This document shows, one piece after another, positions 31,649 through 40,061 of a DNA stretch of 51,813 nucleotides. This DNA is from Deltaproteobacteria bacterium (GTDB lineage: Bacteria; Desulfobacterota; Deferrimicrobia; Deferrimicrobiales; Deferrimicrobiaceae). The notes beneath the pieces are model-generated. The model ran no database searches. It was not told the DNA's origin and saw only the letters and a program-made list of their open reading frames with translations. The stretch lies in NCBI GenBank assembly GCA_016218975.1, contig JACRCO010000032.1, forward strand, positions 1 through 51,813, in the 5' to 3' direction. The position numbers were made by a program, and so were the translations under genes. Every line of letters begins with the position of its first letter. Position 1 is the first letter of the stretch.

Positions 31649-32356
31649 CTACCCCCCCAGGTATGCCTCCCGGACTTTAGGCTCATTCTGCAATTCGGCG
31701 GCATTCCCCTGCAAGACGATATTCCCCGCCTCCAGCACGTACGCCCTGCCGGCGATCGCCAGCGCCATGGAAGCGTTCTGCTCCACCAGCAGGATGGCGA
31801 CGCCTTTGCGGTTCACCTCTTCGATCATGTCGAATATCTCCCCCACCAGGAAGGGAGAAAGGCCCATCGAAGGCTCGTCCAGCAGCATCAGCGCCGGCCT
31901 GGCGACCATGGCGCGGCCGATCGACAGCATCTGCTGCTCCCCGCCCGAAAGCGTGCCCGCGACCTGCCTGGATCGTTCTTTCAGCCTCGGGAACAGCGAA
32001 TAGACCTGCTCCATGTCTTTCCTTACTTCCTGCGCGGATTTCCTGGTGTATCCCCCCAGCTCCAGGTTCTCCGAAACCGTCATGTTGGCGAATACGCCCC
32101 GTCCTTCGGGAACGTGGGCTATGCCCATCCTGGCGATCCTGTGCGGCGGCTTGCCGGTTATGTCCGCCCCTCCGAACAGGACCCTTCCCATGCGCGGTGA
32201 AACGACTCCGGAGACGGCCTTCAATACGGTGGATTTTCCCGCTCCGTTCGCGCCGATCAGCGAAACGATTTCCCCTTTGCCCACTTCAAGTGAAAGATCT
32301 CGCAACGCCGGCATGCTTCCGTAATATACGCTTATTTTATCTATAATTAGAATCAA
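31649..32356 (-). CDS. livF: Branched-chain amino acid ABC transporter, ATP-binding protein LivF
   Basis: One of two ATPases of the Liv importer. The 235-aa protein has Walker A GANGAGKST (about 36), signature LSGGEQQMLSIGRAM (about 133) and Walker B LMLLDEPSMGLSP. The segment FDMIEEVNRKGVAILLVEQNASMALAIA is typical of LivF. The start is TTG at 32356, with AAGG seven nt upstream. The first codons are unusually A/T-rich (ATT CTA ATT ATA), unlike the rest of the gene, which may keep the start site free of structure. Confidence 0.95.
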   Translation of the reverse strand: MILIIDKISVYYGSMPALRDLSLEVGKGEIVSLIGANGAGKSTVLKAVSGVVSPRMGRVLFGGADITGKPPHRIARMGIAHVPEGRGVFANMTVSENLELGGYTRKSAQEVRKDMEQVYSLFPRLKERSRQVAGTLSGGEQQMLSIGRAMVARPALMLLDEPSMGLSPFLVGEIFDMIEEVNRKGVAILLVEQNASMALAIAGRAYVLEAGNIVLQGNAAELQNEPKVREAYLGG

Positions 32357-32365
32357 TTTCCGACC

Positions 32366-33151
32366 TTATCCATTAAGTTCCGGGTCGCGTTTGAAACCCC
32401 GGCCGAGATACGCTTCGATAACCCGGCGGTCGTTCCGTATTTCTTCGGGCGTCCCTTCGGCGATCACCGTACCGAAATCAAGCACGATCAGCCGTTCGCA
32501 TATCCCCATCGCGAGCCTCATCTGGTGCTCGATCAGCAGGATCGACAGGCCGAAACGCTTCCTGATTCCCGTGAGAAATTCCATCAACGCCCTTACTTCC
32601 GACGGATTCATGCCCGCGGCGGGTTCGTCGAGAAGAAGCACTTTCGGCCGGGTGGCGAGCGCCCTTGCGATTTCAAGCCTGCGCTGATCCCCGTAAGGAA
32701 GGCTGCCGGCGAGGTCGTCCTTCCGTACCTGGAGCGAAAACATGGACAGCAGGTCCATGGCCTTTTCCCGCAGCTCCCTTTCTCCCTCGTCGTATCTCCC
32801 CGCGCGGAACAGTGCCGAATACAGGCCGTACGGCGCGCCGGGATGGAGAGCCGTGCGCACATTGTCCATGACCGTGAGGTTCCGGAAGAGGCGGATGTTC
32901 TGGAATGTGCGTGCGATCCCCATCGCCAGGATGCGGTGGGGGGCAAACCCGGATATCGTCTTCCCGGAAACCGCAACCGTGCCTTCGTCCGGCCGGTAGA
33001 TACCGGTCACTACGTTGAACACCGTGGTCTTACCGGAACCGTTCGGCCCGATCAGCCCTGCAAGTTCTCCCTCGCGCAGGCGCAGGTCCACGCCCGACAA
33101 CGCCATTATGCCGCCGAAATGTTTCGTGATGCCCTTGACCTCGAGCATCAT
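32366..33151 (-). CDS. livG: Branched-chain amino acid ABC transporter, ATP-binding protein LivG
   Basis: Second ATPase of the Liv importer, 261 aa. It has Walker A GPNGSGKTTVFNVVTG (about 39), Walker B LLLDEPAAGMNPSE, and the LivG-type ARTFQNIRLFRNLTVMDNV loop. The C-terminal GTPEEIRNDRRVIEAYLG is typical of the family. The ATG at 33151 forms an ATGA overlap with the livM stop codon. The longer open frame upstream is the shadow of livM. Confidence 0.96.
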   Translation of the reverse strand: MMLEVKGITKHFGGIMALSGVDLRLREGELAGLIGPNGSGKTTVFNVVTGIYRPDEGTVAVSGKTISGFAPHRILAMGIARTFQNIRLFRNLTVMDNVRTALHPGAPYGLYSALFRAGRYDEGERELREKAMDLLSMFSLQVRKDDLAGSLPYGDQRRLEIARALATRPKVLLLDEPAAGMNPSEVRALMEFLTGIRKRFGLSILLIEHQMRLAMGICERLIVLDFGTVIAEGTPEEIRNDRRVIEAYLGRGFKRDPELNG

Positions 33152-34122
33152 CCCTCCGTTCCGTCCCGGAAAAACCGGAACTCCCGGAATCCGAACAGGC
33201 CCTGCGGGCGAAGAAGCATCGTCACGATCAGGAGGACCGGGATCAGCACCCAGCGGAATTCGATGAATTCGGAGGGGAGAACGACCCTCAATACCTCCAG
33301 CAGGAAGATCCATCCGAAGGATGCGACCAGCGTGCCGCTGATGTTTCCGAGGCCGCCGAGAACGACGATCACCAGGACGTCGACCGATTTGAAGAAATCG
33401 AAATTGCCGGGATGAAGGAAGGTGTACAGGTGCGCGTAGAGGCCGCCCGCCATGCCCGCCAGGCCGCAGCCGGCGACGAATCCCGCCAGCTTGTACAGGA
33501 ACGTGTCTATGCCGACCGATTCCGCCGCGATTTCGTCTTCCCGGATCGAAACGAGCGCCCTGCCGAAACCGGAGCGGACGAGGTTTCTCACCGCGACCGC
33601 GACGATCCATAGGGAGGCGACGCACCACGCGGCGTTGGTCATCTTCGCGATGCCCGTCATTCCCCTCGCGCCGCCCGCCATCGGAAGGAAGCTGTCGGCG
33701 TTGTCGAACAGCACTTTCATGATGATGCCGAATCCTAAAGTGGCGATGCCCAGATAATCCGACGTCAGCCGCAGCACGGGAAGGCCGACAAGCAAAGCGA
33801 CCGCCGCCGCGCCTGCAGTGCCGGCAGCCAGCGAAACAAGGAAGACCGCCTGCGATTCCCCGCCGGCGGATTTCATCACGCACGCCGCGGTATAGGCGCC
33901 GATCCCGTAGAAAGCGGCGTGACCCAGCGAAAACAGGCCGGTGAACCCGTAGATCAGGTTCAACCCCAACGCCGAGATGGACATGATGCAGGCAAGCTGG
34001 AAGATCTGGATCCAGTACGGATTGACGATGCCGGTCGCTTCCAGAAGGTATCCCGCCGCCGCCGCGGCCGCAAAGGCAGCGGCATTCCGTGCGAAGGATG
34101 CGATGCGTCCGGCGCCGGTCAA
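33148..34122 (-). CDS. livM: Branched-chain amino acid ABC transporter permease LivM
   Basis: Inner-membrane permease, 324 aa with about nine to ten hydrophobic segments. The signature ALGLNLIYGFTGLFSLGHAAFYGIGAYTAA (about 52-80) and SIREDEIAAESVGIDTFLYKL (EAA-like loop, about 195-215) identify LivM. It overlaps livH by 4 bp and livG by 4 bp. The C-terminus RPQGLFG is typical. Confidence 0.96.
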   Translation of the reverse strand: MTGAGRIASFARNAAAFAAAAAAGYLLEATGIVNPYWIQIFQLACIMSISALGLNLIYGFTGLFSLGHAAFYGIGAYTAACVMKSAGGESQAVFLVSLAAGTAGAAAVALLVGLPVLRLTSDYLGIATLGFGIIMKVLFDNADSFLPMAGGARGMTGIAKMTNAAWCVASLWIVAVAVRNLVRSGFGRALVSIREDEIAAESVGIDTFLYKLAGFVAGCGLAGMAGGLYAHLYTFLHPGNFDFFKSVDVLVIVVLGGLGNISGTLVASFGWIFLLEVLRVVLPSEFIEFRWVLIPVLLIVTMLLRPQGLFGFREFRFFRDGTEG

Positions 34123-35003
34123 ACCTTTTCCGTCCGCCGGACGCCGAGGATCCCCGTGGGGCGCAACAACAGGACGGCGATCAGGATCACGAAGGCGATT
34201 CCGTCACGGTAAGTGGAAGACAGGTACGCGGCGGTAAGGGTTTCCGATTGCCCCATGATGAGTGCCCCCAGCACCGCCCCCGGAATGCTTCCGATGCCGC
34301 CGAGCACGGCCGCGGTGAAAGCCTTGAGGCCCGGCATGACTCCCATGAAGGTATTGATCTGCGGATATGCGATGCCGTACAGAACGCCTCCCACCCCCGC
34401 CAGTGCGGCCCCGAGCCCGAACGTGAACGAAATCACCATGTTGACGTTCACACCCATCAACCCCGCCGTCACATGGTCGTAAGAGACCGCCCGCATCGCC
34501 TTCCCCATGCGGGTCCGGAATACGACGAACTGGAGGATCGCAAGGCAACAGAGCGTCACCGCGAAGATAATAACCTGGATGTTGGTCAGTGATACCCCGC
34601 CCGCTTCCCATGAGGTGACGGGAAACGGCCTCGGGAAAGAGTAGTAATTCGGGCCGAAGACCTGCCGCAGCGACGTGAAGTATTCCAGGAACAGCGACAT
34701 GCCGATGGCGGTGATAAGGGACGCGATCCTTGGCGCTTCACGCAGGGGCCGGTAGGCGACCCGCTCCATCGCGACCGCCACGAGGGCGCACCCGAATACG
34801 GCAAGGAGGAAGACGGCGGGAAGGGGCAGGCCGAATTTTTCGATCGCGTACAGGCCGAGGAACGCGCCCACCATGAAGACATCGCCGTGGGCGAAATTGA
34901 TCAGCCTGACGATGCCGTACACCATGGTGTATCCGAGGGCGATCAGCGCATAAACGAATCCTGTCTGAAGACCGTTAAGAAACTGTTGAAGAAAGTATTC
35001 CAC
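34119..35003 (-). CDS. livH: Branched-chain amino acid ABC transporter permease LivH
   Basis: Second permease, 294 aa, with about eight membrane segments. Hallmarks are FLNGLQTGFVYALIALGYTMVYGIVRLINFAHGDVFMVGAF near the N-terminus and MRAVSYDHVTAGLMGVNVN (EAA-like loop). The C-terminus LLLRPTGILG matches LivM-type ends. The start is GTG at 35003, 12 bp after the livK stop. It forms the channel with LivM. Confidence 0.96.
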   Translation of the reverse strand: MEYFLQQFLNGLQTGFVYALIALGYTMVYGIVRLINFAHGDVFMVGAFLGLYAIEKFGLPLPAVFLLAVFGCALVAVAMERVAYRPLREAPRIASLITAIGMSLFLEYFTSLRQVFGPNYYSFPRPFPVTSWEAGGVSLTNIQVIIFAVTLCCLAILQFVVFRTRMGKAMRAVSYDHVTAGLMGVNVNMVISFTFGLGAALAGVGGVLYGIAYPQINTFMGVMPGLKAFTAAVLGGIGSIPGAVLGALIMGQSETLTAAYLSSTYRDGIAFVILIAVLLLRPTGILGVRRTEKV

Positions 35004-35015
35004 ACGGGTTCACCG

Positions 35016-36149
35016 TCAGGGATTCACCACCTTGAGGTATTTCTGCCTGCCGTTTACGATCTGCAGGATCACGGCGCTCTTGACGGCGTTGCCGTTGTCG
35101 TCCATCCCGGCCTCCCCCGTCACTCCCTTGTATCCCTTGATGGATGCGAGCGCCTGCCGGATCCTGGCGGGATCGTCGCTGTTGGCCTTCCGGATCGCTT
35201 CAAGCAGGAGGTTCGTGGCGTCGTAGGCGAGCGTTCCGAGCGCGTCCGGCGTCTGCCCGAACTTTTCCTTGTACTTCTTCACCCAGTCGACCACTTCGGG
35301 GCGCGTGTCTTCGGGCGAGTAATGGTTCGAGAAATACCCGCCTTCAACGGCGTTCCCGGCGATCTTCACCAGGTCCGGCGAATCCCACCCGTCGGGGCCG
35401 ATAAGCGAGGTCTGTATACCCTTCTCCCTTGCCTGTTTCGCGATCAGCCCGACCTTGTTGTAATAGTCCGGCAGGAATATCACGTCCGGCGAGGCGGCCT
35501 TCACCTTCGTGAGCAAGGCGGAGAAGTCCACGTCGTCCTTGCCGTACGATTCGTAGGAGACGACCTTTCCGCCCATGGACCGGAATGCGTCGCCGAAATA
35601 TTCCGCGATCCCCCTGGAGTAGTCGTTGGAAGCGTCGTACAGGACGGCGGCCTTCTCCTTGAAAAGCGATTCGCGGGCGAACTTCGCCATCACCCTGCCC
35701 TGGAAAGGATCGATGAAGCAGGCGCGGAACATGAAGTCTTTCCGTTTCCCGTCGGCAACCGTGACCTTCGGGTTCGTGGCGGAAGGGGTGATTGCGGGGA
35801 TCTTCGAACCCTGAGCGATATCGGATACCGGGATCGTGGCCTTCGAGGTTACGGATCCGACGATCGCGCGGACGCGGTCCTGCTTGATAAGCTTGGTTGC
35901 TGCGTTTGCCGCCTCGGTGGGATCGTTCCGGTCGTCCTCCACGATGGGGACTATTTTCATCCCGGCGACCCCGCCTGCCCGGTTCGCCTCGTCCACGGCG
36001 ATGCCGAATGCGTTTCTCACCGACTCGCCGTAGGTCTTCACATCCCCCGTCAGCGGGGTGATGAGCCCGATCCTGATTTCGTTCGATGCTTGAGGTTTGC
36101 ACCCGGCAAGCAGCAACGCCGCCGCCGCGACCGCCGCGAGTTTTTTCAT
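35016..36149 (-). CDS. livK: Branched-chain amino acid ABC transporter, substrate-binding lipoprotein
   Basis: Captures the amino acid (Leu/Ile/Val or a related compound) outside the inner membrane and delivers it to LivHM. The 377-aa protein has a lipoprotein signal MKKLAAVAAAALLLAGCK (lipobox LAGC), then the periplasmic-binding fold type 1: RIGLITPLTGDVKTYGES, VDEANRAGG, and the YDATNLLLEAI helix. The ATG at 36149 has GGAGGG upstream; a frame starting at 36188 would place 13 residues before the signal and is less likely. First gene of the livKHMGF-WYL operon; the exact ligand is not known. Confidence 0.93.
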   Translation of the reverse strand: MKKLAAVAAAALLLAGCKPQASNEIRIGLITPLTGDVKTYGESVRNAFGIAVDEANRAGGVAGMKIVPIVEDDRNDPTEAANAATKLIKQDRVRAIVGSVTSKATIPVSDIAQGSKIPAITPSATNPKVTVADGKRKDFMFRACFIDPFQGRVMAKFARESLFKEKAAVLYDASNDYSRGIAEYFGDAFRSMGGKVVSYESYGKDDVDFSALLTKVKAASPDVIFLPDYYNKVGLIAKQAREKGIQTSLIGPDGWDSPDLVKIAGNAVEGGYFSNHYSPEDTRPEVVDWVKKYKEKFGQTPDALGTLAYDATNLLLEAIRKANSDDPARIRQALASIKGYKGVTGEAGMDDNGNAVKSAVILQIVNGRQKYLKVVNP

Positions 36150-36194
36150 GGGACCCTCCATCCCCTGGACGGATTGAGAGCGATTCATCCCCTT

Positions 36195-36223
36195 ATCCTA
36201 TTTTGAGTTACCCGTTTCGTTAA
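36195..36223 (-). promoter_or_regulatory. Candidate promoter of the liv operon
   Basis: On the minus strand TTAACG (36223-36218) and TAGGAT (36200-36195) are exactly 17 bp apart in an A-rich segment. Each box has 4 of 6 consensus bases. The leader before livK would be about 40 nt. Confidence 0.45.
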
Positions 36224-36251
36224 GCCTTTTTTTGCAACGCCCATGCGTCCC

Positions 36252-36281
36252 TTGACATCCGTTACATGCCGGGGGCACACT
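36252..36281 (+). promoter_or_regulatory. Possible promoter of trxB
   Basis: A perfect TTGACA at 36252-36257 stands upstream of trxB; the best -10 is CACACT (36276-36281, 18-bp spacer), which is weak. The start would lie about 25 nt before the trxB ATG. Confidence 0.35.
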
Positions 36282-36314
36282 TTCCCGGATAACGCAAGAA
36301 CGGGAGGAAACCAG

Positions 36315-37235
36315 ATGACCCGCAACGTGATCATCCTCGGCTCGGGCTGCGCCGGGTCCACGGCGGCGATCTACACCGCACGCGCCAATCTCGGCCCGCT
36401 TGTGCTGGAAGGAAGGGAGCCCGGGGGCCAGCTCACGCTGACGACGGACGTCGAAAACTACCCTGGTTTCGTCGACGGCATCCAGGGACCGGAACTGGTC
36501 GACATCATGAAACGCCAGGCGCAACGTTTCGGCGCCGAATACGCGTTCGAAACGGCGATGGAAGTGGATCTCCGAAACCGTCCTTTCACCGTCAGGACGG
36601 AGTCGGCGGAGTACCGGACAAGAACGTTGATCGTCGCCACCGGAGCCTCCGCGAAAACCCTCGGGCTTGATTCGGAGAAACGGCTCATGGGCCGTGGCGT
36701 ATCCACATGCGCCACCTGCGACGGGGCATTCTTCCGCAATCGGGAGGTGATCGTGGTGGGAGGCGGCGACACCGCGCTCGAGGAGGCGATATTCCTCACG
36801 CGTTTCGCAAGCAGGGTCGCCCTGGTGCACAGGCGCGACCGGTTCCGCGCGTCCAGGATCATGATCGACCGGGCGATGAGGAATACGAAGATCGAATTCC
36901 TCCTGGATCGCGTCGTCGTGGACATCCTCGATTCCGAAAAAAACGAGGTGTCGGCCGCGCGCATCCGGAACACGAAAAGCGGCGCGGAAGAAATACGGAA
37001 GATCGACGGGGTCTTCGTCGCCATCGGTCATGAGCCCAACACGAAAATCTTCGAGGGACAGCTCGATATGGACAAGGGTTATATCGTGCTCCGCGACGGC
37101 TCGAAGACGAGCGTGGAGGGAGTGTTCGCCGCGGGGGACGTGCACGACCTTTCCTACCGGCAGGCGGTGACCGCAGCGGGAAGCGGATGCAAGGCCGCCA
37201 TCGACGCGGAAAAATTCCTGGAAGCGGAAGACTAG
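36315..37235 (+). CDS. trxB: Thioredoxin-disulfide reductase
   Basis: FAD enzyme that uses NADPH to reduce thioredoxin in the cytoplasm. The 306-aa protein has the FAD-binding GSGCAGSTAAIYTARA (about 10-25), the redox pair CATC in STCATCDGAFF (about 131-141), the NADPH-binding GGGDTALEEAIFL (about 153) and the C-terminal FAAGDVHDLSYRQAVTAAGSGC (about 271). GSGCAGST replaces the more usual GSGPAG, putting a Cys in the FAD loop. The ATG has GGGAGG upstream. It is divergent from livK. Confidence 0.95.
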   Translation: MTRNVIILGSGCAGSTAAIYTARANLGPLVLEGREPGGQLTLTTDVENYPGFVDGIQGPELVDIMKRQAQRFGAEYAFETAMEVDLRNRPFTVRTESAEYRTRTLIVATGASAKTLGLDSEKRLMGRGVSTCATCDGAFFRNREVIVVGGGDTALEEAIFLTRFASRVALVHRRDRFRASRIMIDRAMRNTKIEFLLDRVVVDILDSEKNEVSAARIRNTKSGAEEIRKIDGVFVAIGHEPNTKIFEGQLDMDKGYIVLRDGSKTSVEGVFAAGDVHDLSYRQAVTAAGSGCKAAIDAEKFLEAED

Positions 37236-37297
37236 CCCCTGCCCCCCATTTCCCGCCAGGCTTCTGCTGCGGCGGGGAAGGCGGCGCAGGAACCCGT

Positions 37298-37648
37298 TCA
37301 GCCGGCGGGTGGCGCGGGCGGAGCCGTTTCCTCCTGCCGTGGCGTTAAGGCGGTGTTCCTCGCGATTTCCGCCGTGTGTTCGGAGATGCGGAAAACGACG
37401 ATGGCCAATTCGTAGACGATCCGGGAGGATATCACGAGTATCAGGAAGACGAGAGGAGACACGAAAAACAGCGACAGGAACCCTTTTCCCGCCGACTCGG
37501 AGAACCCCTCGATGACGAGCACCACGGCGATGAAACCGGCCGCCACGATCGACAGCGCGTAGAGGACCTTGATGATCCGCGGCGTGACAAGAGTCTTGAA
37601 GGAAATGTCGAACAGCGATTCGAACAGCCCGCGCTTGTCGTCGGGCAT
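37298..37648 (-). CDS. DUF4282-type small membrane protein
   Basis: Function unknown. The 116-aa protein has two membrane helices (about 28-47 and 58-78) and the family-like opening LFESLFDISFKTLVTPRIIKVLYAL, then RIVYELAIVVFRISEHTAEIA, which matches DUF4282 proteins as I remember them. The tail is Pro-rich (EETAPPAPPAG). The ATG at 37648 has GAGGTG upstream. The gene lies after the cold-shock gene's terminator and is convergent with trxB. Confidence 0.8.
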   Translation of the reverse strand: MPDDKRGLFESLFDISFKTLVTPRIIKVLYALSIVAAGFIAVVLVIEGFSESAGKGFLSLFFVSPLVFLILVISSRIVYELAIVVFRISEHTAEIARNTALTPRQEETAPPAPPAG

Positions 37649-37664
37649 ACTTCACCTCAAGTAA

Positions 37665-37696
37665 ACATTAAAGCCCCGGCAATGATGCGCCGAGGC
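37665..37696 (-). terminator. Rho-independent terminator of the second csp gene
   Basis: On the minus strand an 8-bp stem GCCTCGGC/GCCGGGGC (with one G-T pair) around an 8-nt loop is followed by TTTAATGTTT. It separates the csp gene from the DUF4282 gene, although some read-through is possible because the T run is short. Confidence 0.6.
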
Positions 37697-37737
37697 CTCA
37701 ATTGTCAGGGGCGCTGTTTCCCCCGATTCTTATGCCG

Positions 37738-37941
37738 TCACTTCACTTTGACGACGTTCGATGCCTGCGGTCCCTTGGGGCCCTGGGTGATTTCGAAATC
37801 GACCCGGTCTCCCTCGTTGAGCGACTTGAAGCCTTCGCCCTTGATTGCGCTGTAATGCACGAACACGTCCGGCCCGCCCTCCTGGGAGATGAAACCGAAC
37901 CCCTTTGCGTCGTTGAACCACTTCACGGTGCCTTGTACCAC
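37738..37941 (-). CDS. Cold-shock protein, CspA family (second copy)
   Basis: A 67-aa cold-shock domain with RNP1 KGFGFISQ and RNP2 DVFVHY. The N-terminus [13 protein letters not shown] is canonical. It starts with GTG at 37941, preceded by AAGGAGGAA; longer frames run into the leader. It differs from the csp at 19096-19296 mainly in the loop [21 protein letters not shown] and the C-terminus, so the two may differ in regulation or target. It has its own promoter and terminator. Confidence 0.96.
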   Translation of the reverse strand: MVQGTVKWFNDAKGFGFISQEGGPDVFVHYSAIKGEGFKSLNEGDRVDFEITQGPKGPQASNVVKVK

Positions 37942-38007
37942 TTGCCCTTCCTCCTTAAGATTATTCCCGCCGTCCGACGCGGACTTACGCTTCGATCGAC
38001 GCTGCAC

Positions 38008-38037
38008 ACTCTAACAGCAATTCCGCCAAGGCGTCAA
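38008..38037 (-). promoter_or_regulatory. Candidate promoter of the second csp gene
   Basis: On the minus strand TTGACG (38037-38032) and TAGAGT (38013-38008) are 18 bp apart, giving a leader of about 60 nt. The -35 is strong (5 of 6), the -10 is moderate (4 of 6). Confidence 0.5.
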
Positions 38038-38115
38038 GGAAATATAAACCCATCGGAATATACAGGTTTGCGCCCTCTATTCCTGAGATGCATTCAGCCG
38101 GCGCCCCGGTTTGCG

Positions 38116-38529
38116 CTACGCGCCCAGCGCTTTCGCCGCTTTTCCGACGTCCTTCGGCGCGACCCAGAGAATGGCTCCGTATCTTCCGCCGCCCGCGGCT
38201 ACGGCGTCGAGAGCGACTATGCCCACTCCCGCCTCCGCCAGTTTCCCCGCAACGGCGGCCACCGCGCCTGCGCGATCCTTCCCCTGGATCAGAAAGCATG
38301 TCTTCTTTTCCGTGATGTCGATTCCCGCCCGCCTGGCCGCCCTGCGGAACTCAGCGCCGTCCTTCGCGACGAAATCGAGCTGGGCCTTTTTACCGCGCGG
38401 GAACCCGCTGAATGCCAGCAGGTTCACCCCTTCCCTTTTCAAGGCCTCAAGGGTTTTCGCACCCTCTCCGATTTTGTTGGAAACCATGGCTTTGAAGTAA
38501 TCGACCTTTTTCACCGAATCGGCCATCAT
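38116..38529 (-). CDS. ACT-domain protein
   Basis: Function unknown. A 137-aa cytoplasmic protein with two ACT-like alpha/beta units: FKAMVSNKIGEGAKTLEALKREGVNLLAFSGFPRGKKAQLDFV (about 13-56) and CFLIQGKDRAGAVAAVAGKLAEAGVGIVALDAVAAGGGRYGAILWV (about 80-125). Stand-alone ACT proteins bind amino acids or similar small molecules and regulate enzymes. The ATG at 38529 has GAGAGGAG upstream; the next codon is also ATG. It is divergent from the acyltransferase gene. Confidence 0.75.
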   Translation of the reverse strand: MMADSVKKVDYFKAMVSNKIGEGAKTLEALKREGVNLLAFSGFPRGKKAQLDFVAKDGAEFRRAARRAGIDITEKKTCFLIQGKDRAGAVAAVAGKLAEAGVGIVALDAVAAGGGRYGAILWVAPKDVGKAAKALGA

Positions 38530-38632
38530 GATTCTCCTCTCTCGGCGTATTTTCCGCTTGATGGAATTATAGATGCTTTTCCCCGTAAAAAATGACGGTA
38601 ATATTGAAGATCCCATCGAAAAGGGAGCCGGA

Positions 38633-40060
38633 ATGACCGGAAACGTGACCCTCCCTCTATGGCTTGCCGCCGTCGTGGCCCTGCTGGCGATTTGGGCCGT
38701 GCTCGAACGCCTGCTGATCCCCGGCGTACGATGGTTCTTCCGGCGGAGAGCGGCCATGTTCATAGAGGAGATCAACAAGCGCCTCCATCTCGAGATTCAT
38801 CCTTTCGCGATGACCAGGCGGCAGGTACTCATAGACCGGCTGATGTACGACCCCAGGATCATGGAAGCCGCCGGAATATGCGCCCGCCGGGACAACGTGC
38901 CCCGCGACGCAGTGATGGCCGAAGTCGGACGGTATGCGCGCGAGATCGTCCCTTCCTTCAACGCCTACGCCTACTTCAGGCTCGGTTATTGGCTGGCGAG
39001 GCGGGCGGCGCGCATGCTTTACCGGGTGCGGGTGGGATTCACCGACGACGCGGGTCTATCACGGGTCCATCCGAAGTCCAGCGTGGTCTTCGTGATGAAC
39101 CACCGAAGCAACATGGATTACATCCTTGTGGCGTACCTTGCCGCGACCCGCACGGCGTTAAGCTATGCAGTGGGGGAATGGGCGAGGATATGGCCTCTGC
39201 AGGCTCTCATCCGTTCGCTGGGCGCCTATTTCATACGGCGCAAATCCGGCAATCCGCTTTACCGCCTCGTGCTGGAACGGTACGTGGGCATGGCCACCGA
39301 AAGCGGCGTCGTCCAGGCGATCTTTCCCGAAGGCGGCCTTTCACGCGACGGGACGCTGCGCCCGCCGAAGCTCGGCCTGCTCGATTACATGTTGAGGTCT
39401 TTCCCGCCCGAGGGCGAGCGCGACCTCGTATTCATCCCCGTGGGGATAAACTACGACCGAACGCTCGAAGACCGCAGCCTGCTGGCCGACCTCGAGCCCG
39501 CGGCGGAACGGAAAAGTTTCCCGTTCGCTCTCGCGAAAACCTTCGGCTTCTTCTTCCGGAACCTTTACCTTATGCTTCGCGGGCGCTGGTACCGGTTCGG
39601 CTACGCCTGCGTCAACTTCGGCACGCCGCTTTCGATGAAGGATTATTGCCGCGAGCTGAGTATCGACTTCCGCTCGATGGAGAAGGAAGAGCGGTTCCCG
39701 GAAGTGGAGGCGCTGGCTCGGCGTTTGATGGATTCCGTGGGAAACGTCATCCCGGTGCTGCCGGTTTCCCTCGTCGCTACGGCATTCCTCCGTAATCCCG
39801 GAACAGGACTCAGCGCCCTGGAGCTGAAGGCCGAGGTGCACCGTTGCATTCGCGGACTGGGCGCGGGGGCGCGTGTCTACATTCCGCGCGGCGACCAGGA
39901 TTACGCCGTCGACGTCGGGCTTCGAATGCTTATGCTCCGCCGCCTTGTGGACGAGAGGGACGGGCTCTATTCCGCGCGCCCGGATGAGTTGCCGCTTCTG
40001 TGTTACTACGCCAACGCCATCACCCACCTGTTCCGGTCACCCGATGCCGCGTCCAGGTGA
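38633..40060 (+). CDS. Glycerol-3-phosphate/1-acylglycerol-3-phosphate acyltransferase-like protein
   Basis: A membrane-bound acyltransferase of the PlsB/PlsC superfamily, 475 aa. An N-terminal membrane helix (about 4-24) is followed by a helical region, then the catalytic HX4D motif NHRSNMDY (about 157), a GAYFIRR block (about 202), FPEGGLSRDG (about 243) and IPVGINYDR (about 285). The sequence order and the C-terminal extension resemble PlsB more than the short PlsC. It would acylate glycerol-3-phosphate or lysophosphatidate at the inner membrane. The ATG at 38633 has AAGGGAG upstream. Its stop is 1 bp from that of the convergent gene. Confidence 0.83.
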   Translation: MTGNVTLPLWLAAVVALLAIWAVLERLLIPGVRWFFRRRAAMFIEEINKRLHLEIHPFAMTRRQVLIDRLMYDPRIMEAAGICARRDNVPRDAVMAEVGRYAREIVPSFNAYAYFRLGYWLARRAARMLYRVRVGFTDDAGLSRVHPKSSVVFVMNHRSNMDYILVAYLAATRTALSYAVGEWARIWPLQALIRSLGAYFIRRKSGNPLYRLVLERYVGMATESGVVQAIFPEGGLSRDGTLRPPKLGLLDYMLRSFPPEGERDLVFIPVGINYDRTLEDRSLLADLEPAAERKSFPFALAKTFGFFFRNLYLMLRGRWYRFGYACVNFGTPLSMKDYCRELSIDFRSMEKEERFPEVEALARRLMDSVGNVIPVLPVSLVATAFLRNPGTGLSALELKAEVHRCIRGLGAGARVYIPRGDQDYAVDVGLRMLMLRRLVDERDGLYSARPDELPLLCYYANAITHLFRSPDAASR

Positions 40061-40061
40061 C

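Noticed and set aside
37236-37297. Bidirectional terminator between trxB and the DUF4282 gene
   Set aside because: An imperfect CCCGCC/GGCGGG stem exists, but no T run follows on either strand, so it was not called.
36198-37655. 485-codon minus-strand open frame opposite trxB
   Set aside because: It is the antisense shadow of trxB, and its sequence is low-complexity His/Arg/Asp-rich. trxB has all family motifs.
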